Shown one piece after another: positions 16,828 through 25,409 of a stretch of DNA of 64,000 nucleotides; the first letter of the stretch is position 1, and every line of letters starts with the position of its first letter. The notes below the pieces were generated by a model. That model saw only the letters and a list, made by a program, of their open reading frames with translations, ran no database searches and had not been told where the DNA came from. The stretch spans positions 372,001-436,000 of the forward strand of contig NZ_CP084472.1 of NCBI RefSeq assembly GCF_020405225.1, in the 5' to 3' direction. The DNA comes from Natrinema sp. DC36. Lineage in GTDB: Archaea; Halobacteriota; Halobacteria; Halobacteriales; Natrialbaceae. A program made the position numbers and the translations under genes.

Positions 16828-17295
16828 TCAGAGTTCGACGCCGCTGGGGATCAGGCTGTGTTGCCGGAGCAGGCTCCCCTCGTCGTCGTAGACGAGAAAC
16901 GTTCGTTTGTCGTAGTCGACGAACGAGTCACCGTCGAGCGTGATCTCGACCGCGTACCGGCCCTCGTCGTCGGCGGCGTCGCCGTATCCTCGCGCAGCCT
17001 GAATGAACTGAAGGACGTCGTCGGCGTCCTCGTTGAGTTCGAGGATGAACTCGCCGGTTATACGATTGGTGACGCTCACTACCCCCGCAGTGTCGTCTCC
17101 TAACGGCCCCTGCAATCGAAGGGCAACGTCCGTTTCGCTCGCCTCGAGAACGTCGCCGCCGGGACCAGTCAGGCGCTCGCGAAGCATCGTCGCCGGGCCG
17201 GTGAAATCGATCGATACCACGGGCTTTTTCGGTTCGCCGTCGGTCTCGACCCAGTCGATATGAACGACATCTAACGTGAAGTGCTCGCGCCTCAT
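16828..17295 (-). CDS. DUF5793-like haloarchaeal protein
   Basis: A 155-residue acidic protein, MRREHFTLDVVHIDWVETDG at the N-terminus, followed by VSIDFTGPATMLRERLTGP, GVVSVTNRITGEFILELNED and YAVEITLDGDSFVDYDKRTFLVYD. It is all-beta in appearance and has no export signal. The MRREHFTLDV start at 17295 is chosen because the residues upstream are basic and the family begins there. A TATA-like box lies at ~17341-17352 on the minus strand. I recall it as a haloarchaea-restricted family of unknown function. Confidence 0.8.
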   Translation of the reverse strand: MRREHFTLDVVHIDWVETDGEPKKPVVSIDFTGPATMLRERLTGPGGDVLEASETDVALRLQGPLGDDTAGVVSVTNRITGEFILELNEDADDVLQFIQAARGYGDAADDEGRYAVEITLDGDSFVDYDKRTFLVYDDEGSLLRQHSLIPSGVEL

Positions 17296-17514
17296 TCCGT
17301 ACCCGTTGCTTCGGACTCCCACGGTATGAACGTAACGCACGGCAAATTATGTAGGCGGCCGAATTCGAACTGTAATTCATCGATAGTGGTCAACAATTCG
17401 TGCGGTATCGTGAGCACGGTGATTCGTCACTCGCCTCGAGCTGACGGTCGACGCACCGGTCGGCCGTCTCATTTATGGCAGTCGCGTCCGGACGTGTCAC
17501 GAAACCCGCGATCG

Positions 17515-19350
17515 ATGGAATCCTCAGACCACAGCGGTTCGGGCGGAGCGAGAACCGACGACGAGAGCGACGTCGACGCTCGTCCGTCCGACGATTCCGC
17601 GGCTACCGGCACCGACGGTTCGGACGTGGCCGCCGGCGAGCGCCTCGAGTCGACGATCGACGCCGCTCGGCGCGCGCTCCGACGGGTCGTCGAGACCCTC
17701 CGGGGGTCGACCGTCGACGTCGGAGCCTACGAGCCGGGCAGTCACGGTCCGCTGGTCACGTTCGACGACCGCCAGGGGCTCGAAGAAGTCGACCGATACT
17801 GGGTCGATGCACCGTTTTCGTTCGTCTCCATCGGCTACGACCACGACGCCAGCGAACACCGGTACCGGACAGTCGAACCGACGCTCCGCGACGAGGAGGC
17901 GGTCCTGCTCGAGACGCTGCTCGAGGACGTCCGCGATCCGCTGTTGTACCGCGAGGACGAGGGCGACGACATCGAGTCGCTGCTCCGGGAGACGATCCGC
18001 GAGTTCCTGGAGCGCTACGGGGCCGAGATCGACGCGGCGACGTTCTACCGCCTGTTTTACTACATCTACCGGGATTTCCGGGGCTACGGCCCGCTCGACC
18101 CGATCATGCACGACCCGCACGTCGAGGACGTCTCCTGTGACGGCTACGAGTTGCCCCTCTTCGTCTACCACGACGAGTACACCGACGTCGCGACGAACGT
18201 CTCCTTCGAGAAGTCCGCGCTCGATCGGTTCGTCGTTCGGCTGGCCCAGCACTCCGGCCGACACATCTCTATCGGCGACCCGATGGTCGAGACGACCCTG
18301 CCCGACGGCTCCCGGGCCGAACTCGCGCTGGGCGAGGAGGTGACACCGCGGGGCTCCGCGTTCACCATCCGAAAGTACGCCGACGAGCCGTTCACGCCCA
18401 TCGATCTGCTCGAGTACGGCACGTTCGACGTCGAACAGTTGGCCTACCTCTGGCTCGCGATCGAGCACAACAAGAGCCTGCTCTTCGCGGGCGGCACCGC
18501 GTCGGGGAAGACGACCAGCATGAACGCCATCTCGATGTTCATCCCGCCCCGATCGAAGGTGGTAACGATCGAGGACACCCGCGAACTCCAGTTATCTCAC
18601 GACAACTGGCTCTCGTCGATCACGCGCGAGCGAGTTCACGAGGGAACGGACGTGACGATGTACGATCTGTTGCGATCCGCGCTCAGGCACCGCCCCGAGT
18701 ACATCATCGTCGGCGAGGTCCGCGGCGAGGAAGCGATGACCCTCTTTCAGGCGATGAACACCGGCCACACGACGTACTCGACGATGCACGCCGATTCGGT
18801 GCAGACGGCCATCAACCGGCTCGAGAACGAGCCGATCAACGTTCCCCGATCGATGGTCCAGAGCCTCGACGTGCTCGCGGTGCAGACGCTGACACGCACG
18901 GGCGATCAGCGCGTGCGCCGGAACAAGGTCCTCGCCGAAATCGAAGGCGTCGACCAGCGGACCGGCGAACTCGATTACTCGACGGCCTACACGTGGAACA
19001 GCGAGACCGACAGCTTCCGGAGCGCCGGCAGCAAGCTCCTCTCGGAGATCCGGGACGAACGCGGCTGGAGCCAGCAGGAGCTACTGAGCGAACTCGCAAA
19101 CCGAAAGCGGTTCCTCGAGTACCTCCAGGCAAACGGTATCGCCGACTACCGACGCTTTACCGCGCTCGTCAACGAGTACTACAGCGACCCGGATCGGATC
19201 CTCGAGACGATCGCGGACGACGTGGACGTTGCTGCGGACGAGGCCGCTGATGATCCGACCGGTGACGACGATAGCGCTCCCACCCGCCCCGACGCGGGAC
19301 GCATCGACGGATCGACCCGAACTGAGATCGACGACGCTCGAGACGGATGA
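17515..19350 (+). CDS. Type II/IV secretion or archaeal pilus ATPase (PilB/TadA-type), locus 1
   Basis: A 611-residue motor ATPase. The acidic N-terminus (MESSDHSG) is followed by a linker domain with EVDRYWVDAPFSFVSI. The N2 domain has PIMHDPHVEDVSCDGYELPLFVYH in its core. The RecA-like domain has Walker A GGTASGKTT (~327-335), Asp-box IEDTRELQL, Walker B IIVGEVRGEEAM and His-box GHTTYSTMHADS. It drives assembly of type IV-like pili or a related exporter. The start at 17515 is preferred because the frame upstream to 17281 is non-acidic. It overlaps the next gene by ATGA, so the two are translationally coupled. Confidence 0.93.
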   Translation: MESSDHSGSGGARTDDESDVDARPSDDSAATGTDGSDVAAGERLESTIDAARRALRRVVETLRGSTVDVGAYEPGSHGPLVTFDDRQGLEEVDRYWVDAPFSFVSIGYDHDASEHRYRTVEPTLRDEEAVLLETLLEDVRDPLLYREDEGDDIESLLRETIREFLERYGAEIDAATFYRLFYYIYRDFRGYGPLDPIMHDPHVEDVSCDGYELPLFVYHDEYTDVATNVSFEKSALDRFVVRLAQHSGRHISIGDPMVETTLPDGSRAELALGEEVTPRGSAFTIRKYADEPFTPIDLLEYGTFDVEQLAYLWLAIEHNKSLLFAGGTASGKTTSMNAISMFIPPRSKVVTIEDTRELQLSHDNWLSSITRERVHEGTDVTMYDLLRSALRHRPEYIIVGEVRGEEAMTLFQAMNTGHTTYSTMHADSVQTAINRLENEPINVPRSMVQSLDVLAVQTLTRTGDQRVRRNKVLAEIEGVDQRTGELDYSTAYTWNSETDSFRSAGSKLLSEIRDERGWSQQELLSELANRKRFLEYLQANGIADYRRFTALVNEYYSDPDRILETIADDVDVAADEAADDPTGDDDSAPTRPDAGRIDGSTRTEIDDARDG

Positions 19351-21461
19351 GACTCGTCACCGTCGGTCCGCTGGCGTTGGCGGTGATGCTCTGTGCACTG
19401 GTCGTGAGCGCCAGATACGCCGATCGCGTCGATAGAGCCCTGAGTCGGATCGCGATCCGTCTCTTCGGGAGCACCGTCGATGCGGTCCGCGGCGAGCGCC
19501 CGGATAGGCGAGCGGCGTTACGAGCCGCACGGGTTCCGACGACCGGCCGCGATTACGGGTCGAAGACGCTACTGTACGCCGCCATCGCCGCCGTCGCCGG
19601 CTCGATTCTCGGAATCTACGCGATCTGGGGCCTCCTCGTTCTCCTCTCGATCGATCCCGAGACGCTGCGGGCGGCGCTCCCGGGCCCGCTCGGGTTCCTC
19701 GCGGCCATGGGCGGGCTCCCGTCCCTGTCGCTGGTCGAACTCGTCGTCCTCTTCTGTGGTTCCGCGCTCACGCTCGGGGCCGTGGCCGGCTACGCCGCGT
19801 ACTGGTTTCGGTGGTGGTATCCGGGGTACGTCGCCGACGCCCGCGCCCGACGGATCGAGGCGGGGTTACCCGCACTGGTCGCCTTTATCTACGCGCTCTC
19901 GCGGAGCGGCATGGCGTTCCCGGCGGTCGTCCGCGTCGTCGCCGATCAGCAGGACACCTACGGCGAGGCCGCCGCGGAGTTTTCGGTCGCCTGCCGGAGC
20001 ATGGACACGTTCGGAACCGACGTGATCACCGCCCTCCAGACGATGGGGCGGCGCTCGCCCAGCCCGCAGTTCCGCGAGTTCACCGAGAACCTCGTCAGCG
20101 TCCTCCAGAGCGGACAGGGACTCTCGCCGTTCCTCGAGCGACAGTATCAGGACTACCGCGAGGACGCCGAATCCCAGCAGGAGAGCGCCCTCGATTTGCT
20201 CGGGACGCTGGCCGAAGCCTACGTCACGGTGCTGGTCGCGGGGCCGCTCTTCCTGATCACCATTCTCGTCGTCATGGGGATCGCGGGCGACGACACGTTC
20301 GGACAGTTGCGGCTGTTCGTCTACCTCGTCTTGCCCCTGGCTAACGTCGGGTTTATGGTGTATCTGAGCACGGTGACCGACAAGCTCGACCCCAGCAGCG
20401 AGGTCGCCGAGGGGTCGCCCGCCGTCGACACCACGTCAGTCGACGCGGTCCCGTCAGGCGTCGAACGACGGGCCGACGGCGGGACTGGACCGGACGAGGG
20501 CGTCGCCACCGGACCGAGCCCGACCCCGCACCCGAACGTCGAACGGGTGCGGTACTATCGCCTGCTGGCCGGGATCTGCGATCGGTTCGGCCACCCGATT
20601 CGAACGCTCGTCGAGCGGCCGGCGCTCACGCTCGCGATCACCGTCCCGATCGTGCTCGGAGCACTGGTTAGTCAGCTTCCGACGGCGCTCGAGGGCGGAT
20701 TCGACGCGACTGCGGTCGACGACACCGTCGCCATCGGGACCTTCGGGGCCCTGACCGCCTTCGCGATCGCCTACGAACTCCACCGTCGCCGGCTCGCGGC
20801 GATCGAAGGCGCGGTCCCGGACCTGCTCGATCGACTCGCCAGCGTCAACGAGGCCGGCCTGTCGATCGTCGCGTCGATCGGCCGCGTTCGGGGGTCCGAT
20901 CTCGGGCCGCTCGGTCCCGAACTCGACCGGATCTGGAACGACGTCCAGTGGGGTGCAGATCTCCGGACGGCGCTCGGCCGATTCGAGGGTCGCGTCGGTA
21001 CCCGTTCGATCTCCCGGGTCGTCACCCTGCTCACCGAATCGATGAAGGCCAGCGGCAACCTCGAGACCACCCTCCGAATTGCCGCGCGACAGGCCGCGGC
21101 CGATCGCCGTCTCGAGCGCGAGCGAAAGCAGGCGATGGTCGAGTACATGGTGGTCGTCTACGTCTCGTTTCTGGTCTTCCTGTTCATCATCGCGGTGCTC
21201 GCCGGCTATCTGATCCCGAACCTCCCGACCGGGGGTGCGGAGCTGCCCGCCGCGTCCGGCACCGGAATCAGCGGCCTGGGCGGGTTCTCCCAGGTCAGTG
21301 CCGACGCCTACGCCACGCTGTTCTACCACGCGACCCTCGTTCAGGGGACGTTCTCGGGGCTGATCGCCGGCCAGTTGAGCACCGGGGATGTCGGAGCGGG
21401 GACGAAACACGCCGCCGCCATGATCGGACTCTCCGTGCTGGTCTTCGCACTTTTCCTCTGA
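19347..21461 (+). CDS. Type II secretion F-family membrane protein (TadC/PilC-type), locus 1
   Basis: A 704-residue polytopic protein with two GspF/TadC domains. The first (~170-310) has LPALVAFIYALSRSGMAFP; the second (~490-630) has VPDLLDRLASVNEAGLSIV and ARQAAADRRLERERKQAM. Hydrophobic segments lie at ~3-20, 60-90, 115-155, 285-345, 430-480 and 610-704. It forms the membrane platform for the ATPase encoded immediately upstream, whose stop codon it overlaps. No pilin gene is adjacent, unlike the second locus at the right edge. Confidence 0.92.
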   Translation: MRLVTVGPLALAVMLCALVVSARYADRVDRALSRIAIRLFGSTVDAVRGERPDRRAALRAARVPTTGRDYGSKTLLYAAIAAVAGSILGIYAIWGLLVLLSIDPETLRAALPGPLGFLAAMGGLPSLSLVELVVLFCGSALTLGAVAGYAAYWFRWWYPGYVADARARRIEAGLPALVAFIYALSRSGMAFPAVVRVVADQQDTYGEAAAEFSVACRSMDTFGTDVITALQTMGRRSPSPQFREFTENLVSVLQSGQGLSPFLERQYQDYREDAESQQESALDLLGTLAEAYVTVLVAGPLFLITILVVMGIAGDDTFGQLRLFVYLVLPLANVGFMVYLSTVTDKLDPSSEVAEGSPAVDTTSVDAVPSGVERRADGGTGPDEGVATGPSPTPHPNVERVRYYRLLAGICDRFGHPIRTLVERPALTLAITVPIVLGALVSQLPTALEGGFDATAVDDTVAIGTFGALTAFAIAYELHRRRLAAIEGAVPDLLDRLASVNEAGLSIVASIGRVRGSDLGPLGPELDRIWNDVQWGADLRTALGRFEGRVGTRSISRVVTLLTESMKASGNLETTLRIAARQAAADRRLERERKQAMVEYMVVVYVSFLVFLFIIAVLAGYLIPNLPTGGAELPAASGTGISGLGGFSQVSADAYATLFYHATLVQGTFSGLIAGQLSTGDVGAGTKHAAAMIGLSVLVFALFL

Positions 21462-21564
21462 CCGGCAGCCCCGCGGTAGCCGCGGCGGACTCGCCCATCC
21501 GCCCGGCAACCGTGGTGTCGATGTAGAAACGCTTTAGTCCCCGACGCCGGAAGCGGTAGTGGGA

Positions 21565-21703
21565 AGCGCACGGCCGCAAATCCGACTGTGTCACCCCCTC
21601 TTTCGGGTGGCTTGGGATTGCGGAAGTGCACGGCGAGAGCCACGTACTGTCGGACAGCGCAACTCCCGTCGCGGGAGCAGTGACTGTCGCTCGACAGACG
21701 ACA
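21565..21703 (+). ncRNA. Candidate structured RNA/leader before rps15
   Basis: Two consecutive hairpins in the 274-bp gap before rps15. The first has arms GCAC-CCGCAA / TTGCGG-GTGC around an inner CACCC/GGGTG helix (21568-21629). The second has CTGTCG / CGACAG (21647-21697) around CTCCC/GGGAG and ends with ACA at 21701. The two-hairpin-plus-ACA layout suggests an H/ACA guide-like RNA or a ribosomal-protein leader, but I could not match targets. Confidence 0.3.
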
Positions 21704-21735
21704 CTCGCGGTCAGTGCGATTCCTATCCTCAACCA

Positions 21736-22206
21736 ATGGCACGAATGCACACCCGCCGTCGCGGCTCGTCCGGTTCGGACAAGCCGTCGGCAGACGAACC
21801 GCCGGAGTGGAGCGACGTCGACTCGGACGATATCGAAGCCCGAGTCGTCGAACTGGCAGAACAGGGCCACGATCCCAGTCAGATCGGAATGAAGCTGCGT
21901 GACGAAGGCGTCACCGGCACGCCCGTCCCGGACGTCAAGCTGGCGACCGGGAAGAAGATCACCGAGATTCTCGAGGAGAACGACGCGAAATCGGAGTTCC
22001 CCGAGGATCTCCGGAACCTCATGATCCGTGCCGTGCGCCTGCGCGAGCACGTCCGTGAGAACCAGCAGGACTTCCAGAACAAGCGCGCCCTGCAAAACAC
22101 CGAAGCGAAGGTTCGCCGCCTGGTCAAGTACTACCGCGGCGACGAAATCGCGCCCGACTTCCAGTACTCCCACGAGGTTGCGACCGAGCTGCTCGAGGAC
22201 GAATAA
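21736..22206 (+). CDS. rps15: Small-subunit ribosomal protein uS15
   Basis: A 156-residue uS15 with the archaeal N-terminal extension (MARMHTRRRGSSGSDKP, then PPEWSDVDSDDIEARVVELA and GHDPSQIGMKLRDEGVTG) and the conserved four-helix S15 core ending RRLVKYYRGDEIAPDF. It binds 16S rRNA in the platform. The start at 21736 is fixed by the conserved MARMHTRRRG terminus. It opens a compact operon with the RecJ-like, Pcc1-type and eS1 genes; the next gene begins 5 nt after its stop. Confidence 0.96.
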   Translation: MARMHTRRRGSSGSDKPSADEPPEWSDVDSDDIEARVVELAEQGHDPSQIGMKLRDEGVTGTPVPDVKLATGKKITEILEENDAKSEFPEDLRNLMIRAVRLREHVRENQQDFQNKRALQNTEAKVRRLVKYYRGDEIAPDFQYSHEVATELLEDE

Positions 22207-22211
22207 CCCGC

Positions 22212-23435
22212 ATGTCCACCGAGGGTCGATCCGCCGAGCCGGCGTCCGCCACGAGCGCGCTCGAGAGCGCCGGCTTCGTCCGTCTGGTCGCCCGCGCCGA
22301 CGGCGACGCACTCGCTGCGAGCGGCCTCATCGCGAGCGCCCTCGCCGAGCGCGAGACGCCGTACCAGGTAACCGTCGGCCGAACGATCGCGGACCGATCC
22401 GATCGCGTTCCAACCCCGAGTAGCGAGGACGAGGCCACGATCCTCGTCGGCGCCGCCGACGCGGCCGAAACGGACGATTTCGTCCGGCTCGCGGCCGCGG
22501 ATCGACCGGCGACGCTGGAAGCCGTCGACCTCGTCCGCGAAATGGGTGCGACGCCGGATCCGGTGCTCGCACTCGCCGGCGTCGTCGCCGGCGGGAGCGA
22601 ACCCGGTGCCGGCGAGAGCGAGTGGCTCCTCGAGACCGCGCTCGAGCGCGGCCTCGTCGAGCAGCGACCGGGCGTCGCGGTGCCGACCGCCGATCCGGTC
22701 GACGGCCTCGCGTACTCGACGCGCCTCCACGCGCCGTGGTCGGGCGATCCCGACGCGACGCGCGAGGCGCTCGCGGACACCGTCGACGGCGACCCCGACG
22801 ACCTCGATGCGGACGATCACCGTGCGATCGGCTCGCTGGTCGCACTCGACGTGGTCGGTGCGGACGGGGCGGCCGACGCCGCCGCGGCGTCGATCGGGCG
22901 CGCGCTACGGCCGTACGCCACGCCCGAGGCCCCCTTCGCGACGCTCGGCGGCTTCGCCGACGTGCTCGAGGCCCTGGCCCGAACCGAACCGGGCACGGGA
23001 ACGGCGCTCGCGATGGGCCACGACGTCAGCGAGACGGCACTCGACGCCTGGCGCGAGCACGGACGCCGCGCTCACACTGCGCTCGCGGACGCCTCGACCG
23101 GACGCTACGACGGCCTGTTCGTCGTCGGGATCGACGACGGTCCCGTCGAAGCGGTCGCGCGGATCGCGGCGGCCTACCGGTCGCCGGAGTCGGCCGTTCT
23201 CGCCGTCGGAAACGGCGAATCGGCCATCGCGACCCGCGACGCCGACCCCCTCGATGCGACCGTCGAGGGCGTCGCCCGCGAACTCGAGACCGGAGCGGCC
23301 GACGCGGACTCGGAGACGGCCCCCGAGGCCGGTATCGCGGTCGAGTACGATGTCGGCCACCGACGCGGCTACCTTCGATACGACCCGGACGTGGACGAAT
23401 CGGCGATCATCGCGGCAGTGAGGGAGTTCCGATGA
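22212..23435 (+). CDS. RecJ-like DHH-superfamily protein lacking the DHH motif
   Basis: A 407-residue protein in the position occupied by a RecJ-like exonuclease in other haloarchaea, between rps15 and the Pcc1 paralog. The N-terminal VARADGDALAASGLIASAL (~28-46) aligns with the RecJ motif H-x-D-A-D-G, keeping D-x-D but with Arg in place of His. No DHH motif is visible where IVLVGAADAAETDDF-like sequence stands. The C-terminus (VEYDVGHRRGYLRYDPDVDESAI) is conserved in type. The enzyme core appears degenerate, so a structural role, Cdc45/GAN-like, is possible. Its stop overlaps the next start. Confidence 0.75.
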   Translation: MSTEGRSAEPASATSALESAGFVRLVARADGDALAASGLIASALAERETPYQVTVGRTIADRSDRVPTPSSEDEATILVGAADAAETDDFVRLAAADRPATLEAVDLVREMGATPDPVLALAGVVAGGSEPGAGESEWLLETALERGLVEQRPGVAVPTADPVDGLAYSTRLHAPWSGDPDATREALADTVDGDPDDLDADDHRAIGSLVALDVVGADGAADAAAASIGRALRPYATPEAPFATLGGFADVLEALARTEPGTGTALAMGHDVSETALDAWREHGRRAHTALADASTGRYDGLFVVGIDDGPVEAVARIAAAYRSPESAVLAVGNGESAIATRDADPLDATVEGVARELETGAADADSETAPEAGIAVEYDVGHRRGYLRYDPDVDESAIIAAVREFR

Positions 23436-23770
23436 GCCGGCGCGCGACGATCAGGACGGATCGCGACGACGCGGCCCTCATCGCGCGGGCGCTCAGCCCG
23501 GACAACACCGACGAGATGTCGACGACCGTCGAGTGCAATGGCACTGCAGCGACGGCCGACGACGATGACGAGCGCGCAGGCACCGTCGTGACGCGGATCG
23601 ACCGCGAGACGACGAGCGGCCTCCGATCGACGGTCGACGACTACGTCGTCAACCTCGAGGTCGCGATCGACGTGACGTCGCAGGCACGGACAGTACAGCA
23701 CGCGGAACCGACGGACACGGGACCTGTGTCCGAACGCGGTAGCGACTCAACACACGATACAACACAATGA
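23432..23770 (+). CDS. KEOPS Pcc1-family protein (Pcc1/Pcc2 paralog)
   Basis: A 112-residue protein coupled by ATGA overlaps to both neighbours. Its core (SRRATIRTDRDDAALIARALSPDN, then TVVTRIDRETTSGLRSTVDDYVVNLEVAI) has the Pcc1 pattern of a beta strand, a helix and a long C-terminal helix that dimerises. The C-terminal ~25 residues are a polar tail. Pcc1 supports the Kae1 enzyme that makes t6A in tRNA. A second Pcc1 gene lies at 56726-56992. Archaeal KEOPS is known to contain a Pcc1 paralog called Pcc2, and this gene is a good candidate. Confidence 0.8.
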   Translation: MSRRATIRTDRDDAALIARALSPDNTDEMSTTVECNGTAATADDDDERAGTVVTRIDRETTSGLRSTVDDYVVNLEVAIDVTSQARTVQHAEPTDTGPVSERGSDSTHDTTQ

Positions 23771-24408
23771 GTGAACGATCAGTTTCACGCGCGAAACAGG
23801 AGAAGCGGTGGTACACCGTTCTGGCACCCGAGCAGTTCGATCGCCAGGAACTCGGCGAAACCCCCGCTGACGAACCGGAAAAGGTCTACGACCGAACCAT
23901 CGAAACGACGCTCGGCGAACTCAACAACAACGCCAGCGAGAACAACACGAAGCTCACCTTCAAGATCAACGACGTGGGGAGCGACAGCGCGTACACGGAG
24001 TTCGTCGAACACTCCCTGACGCGGGACTACCTGCGCTCGCTGGTCCGACGCGGTGCCTCGAAGATCGAGGCTTACGTCACCGTCCTCACGACGGACGACT
24101 ACCGCGTCCAGATCCAGCCCGTCGCCTTCACGACGAAAAAGGCCGACGCGAGCCAGGAGAAGGCCATCCGCGAGCAGATGGTCGCGATGATCGAGGACGC
24201 CGCCGAGGACCGCTCCTTCGAGGAGATCATCGACAGCGTCGTCGAGGGACATCTCTCCTCCGCGATCTACGGCGAATCCAAGACGATCTACCCGCTTCGC
24301 CGCGTCGAGATCCAGAAGGCCACCCTCGAGGCACACCCCGAGGAAGTCGCCGAAGAGGAAGCGACCGCGGTCGACGTCGACGACGAAGACGTCGCTACGG
24401 ACGACTGA
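23767..24408 (+). CDS. rps3ae: Small-subunit ribosomal protein eS1 (S3ae)
   Basis: A 213-residue eS1/S3ae protein with EKRWYTVLAPEQFDRQELGE near the N-terminus, TLGELNNNASENNTKLTFKI, and FVEHSLTRDYLRSLVRRGASKIEAYV in the core, all family hallmarks. It ends in an acidic tail. It is the last gene of the rps15 operon, starting inside the preceding stop codon (ATGA). It sits on the small-subunit platform near the mRNA exit. Confidence 0.96.
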   Translation: MSERSVSRAKQEKRWYTVLAPEQFDRQELGETPADEPEKVYDRTIETTLGELNNNASENNTKLTFKINDVGSDSAYTEFVEHSLTRDYLRSLVRRGASKIEAYVTVLTTDDYRVQIQPVAFTTKKADASQEKAIREQMVAMIEDAAEDRSFEEIIDSVVEGHLSSAIYGESKTIYPLRRVEIQKATLEAHPEEVAEEEATAVDVDDEDVATDD

Positions 24409-24486
24409 ACCCGTCGCCGAGCACGATCGATTTTCGCGGTGCCGATTTCGACATTTTGGGCCAAAAACGACCGACAGCAGTCCGTC

Positions 24487-24792
24487 TCAGAGCTCGAGTT
24501 CTTCGGCCGACTCCACGTCGAATCGAGTCACCGTCGGCTCGCCGGCGAGCAGCTCCGGTAACGCCGACGAAAACTCCTGGAAGTGATCGGATTGCGTGTG
24601 CGCCCCGAGCGCGGCCTCGTCCTCGTACCGTTCGAAAAAGCGGACGACGTTCGGATCGGAGACGTCCGTCGTCGCCCGGTAGTCGATCATCCCGTCTTCT
24701 CGCTGTGACTCGGTGACGAGTTCCTCAATTAACTCGAGCGCGTCGTCGCGCCGGTCAGGGTCGATCGGAAAACTCGCGTGAATAACGATCAT
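24487..24792 (-). CDS. ABM/YgiN-type putative quinol monooxygenase
   Basis: A 101-residue ferredoxin-like alpha+beta barrel monomer: MIVIHASFPIDPDRRDDALELI, EDGMIDYRATTDVSDPNVVRFFERYEDEAAL and AHTQSDHFQEF are the antibiotic-biosynthesis-monooxygenase pattern. Such proteins dimerise and oxidise quinols or degrade reactive aromatics. No cofactor motif is expected. Monocistronic; the halocyanin-like gene upstream starts 73 bp away on the same strand. Confidence 0.85.
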   Translation of the reverse strand: MIVIHASFPIDPDRRDDALELIEELVTESQREDGMIDYRATTDVSDPNVVRFFERYEDEAALGAHTQSDHFQEFSSALPELLAGEPTVTRFDVESAEELEL

Positions 24793-24865
24793 TCCAACGG
24801 AATAGTTCGACCGGGAGGGGATAAAAGTAGTCCGCGAGGCTCGAGCCGGTGGCCTTCGGCGGCCG

Positions 24866-25300
24866 TCACTCCGAAACGACGATTTCGCCCATCATCTCGG
24901 CCCCTTCGTGGGGAATGCAGAAGTATTCGTACGTCCCGGGGATCTCGAAGGTGTGCTCGAACGTCTCGCGCGTTCCGAGTCGGCCGCCGCGGTCGTCCCA
25001 GGCGTCGTACGCGGCCGCCTGACTCTCGTAGCCACCGGACGCGAAATACTCGGCGTCGTCCGGAATGAGCGTTTCGTAGGCCGTGACGGTGTGGTCGGCT
25101 TCGCTCGTGTTCTTCCAGACCACCGTGTCGCCGACGGCGATCTCGTACACCTCGGGCAGGAACTCGGTTCGGTTCATGCCGATGTGGCAGTCGTCGCCGG
25201 TACAGGGATCTCCCTCGAGGACGCTGAGGGCGGACGAACACCCCGCGAGGCCGGCCGAGGCGGCGGTTCCAACGGCGGCGAGATAGGCACGCCGGTGCAT
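24866..25300 (-). CDS. Halocyanin-like blue copper lipoprotein
   Basis: A 144-residue exported cupredoxin. The signal MHRRAYLAAVGTAASAGLAGC has the twin-Arg and a lipobox Cys at ~21. The copper ligands can be read as His in SEADHTVTAY, then Cys, His and Met in YFCIPHEGAEMMG near the C-terminus. Such proteins carry electrons at the outer membrane face. A ~20-residue insert (YFASGGYESQAAAYDAWDD) sits between the first His and the ligand loop. An extra disulfide may form between CTGDDC residues. Confidence 0.86.
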   Translation of the reverse strand: MHRRAYLAAVGTAASAGLAGCSSALSVLEGDPCTGDDCHIGMNRTEFLPEVYEIAVGDTVVWKNTSEADHTVTAYETLIPDDAEYFASGGYESQAAAYDAWDDRGGRLGTRETFEHTFEIPGTYEYFCIPHEGAEMMGEIVVSE

Positions 25301-25409
25301 ACGTGATCGTTAGGAGAGTCGCGGTATAACCGCCCCGGTTCAATCCTCGAACGTGGGAACGCCCTGGAAACGAAAACACGTAAGGTAGCTCCCCGTCGAT
25401 TCCGGGCAT

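Noticed and set aside
17281-17514. Extended N-terminus of the locus-1 ATPase
   Set aside because: The extra 78 residues are basic and overlap the promoter region; the acidic MESSDHSG start fits better.
25337-25352. GGTTCAATCC string resembling a tRNA T-arm
   Set aside because: No cloverleaf partner sequences or CCA-side stem around it.
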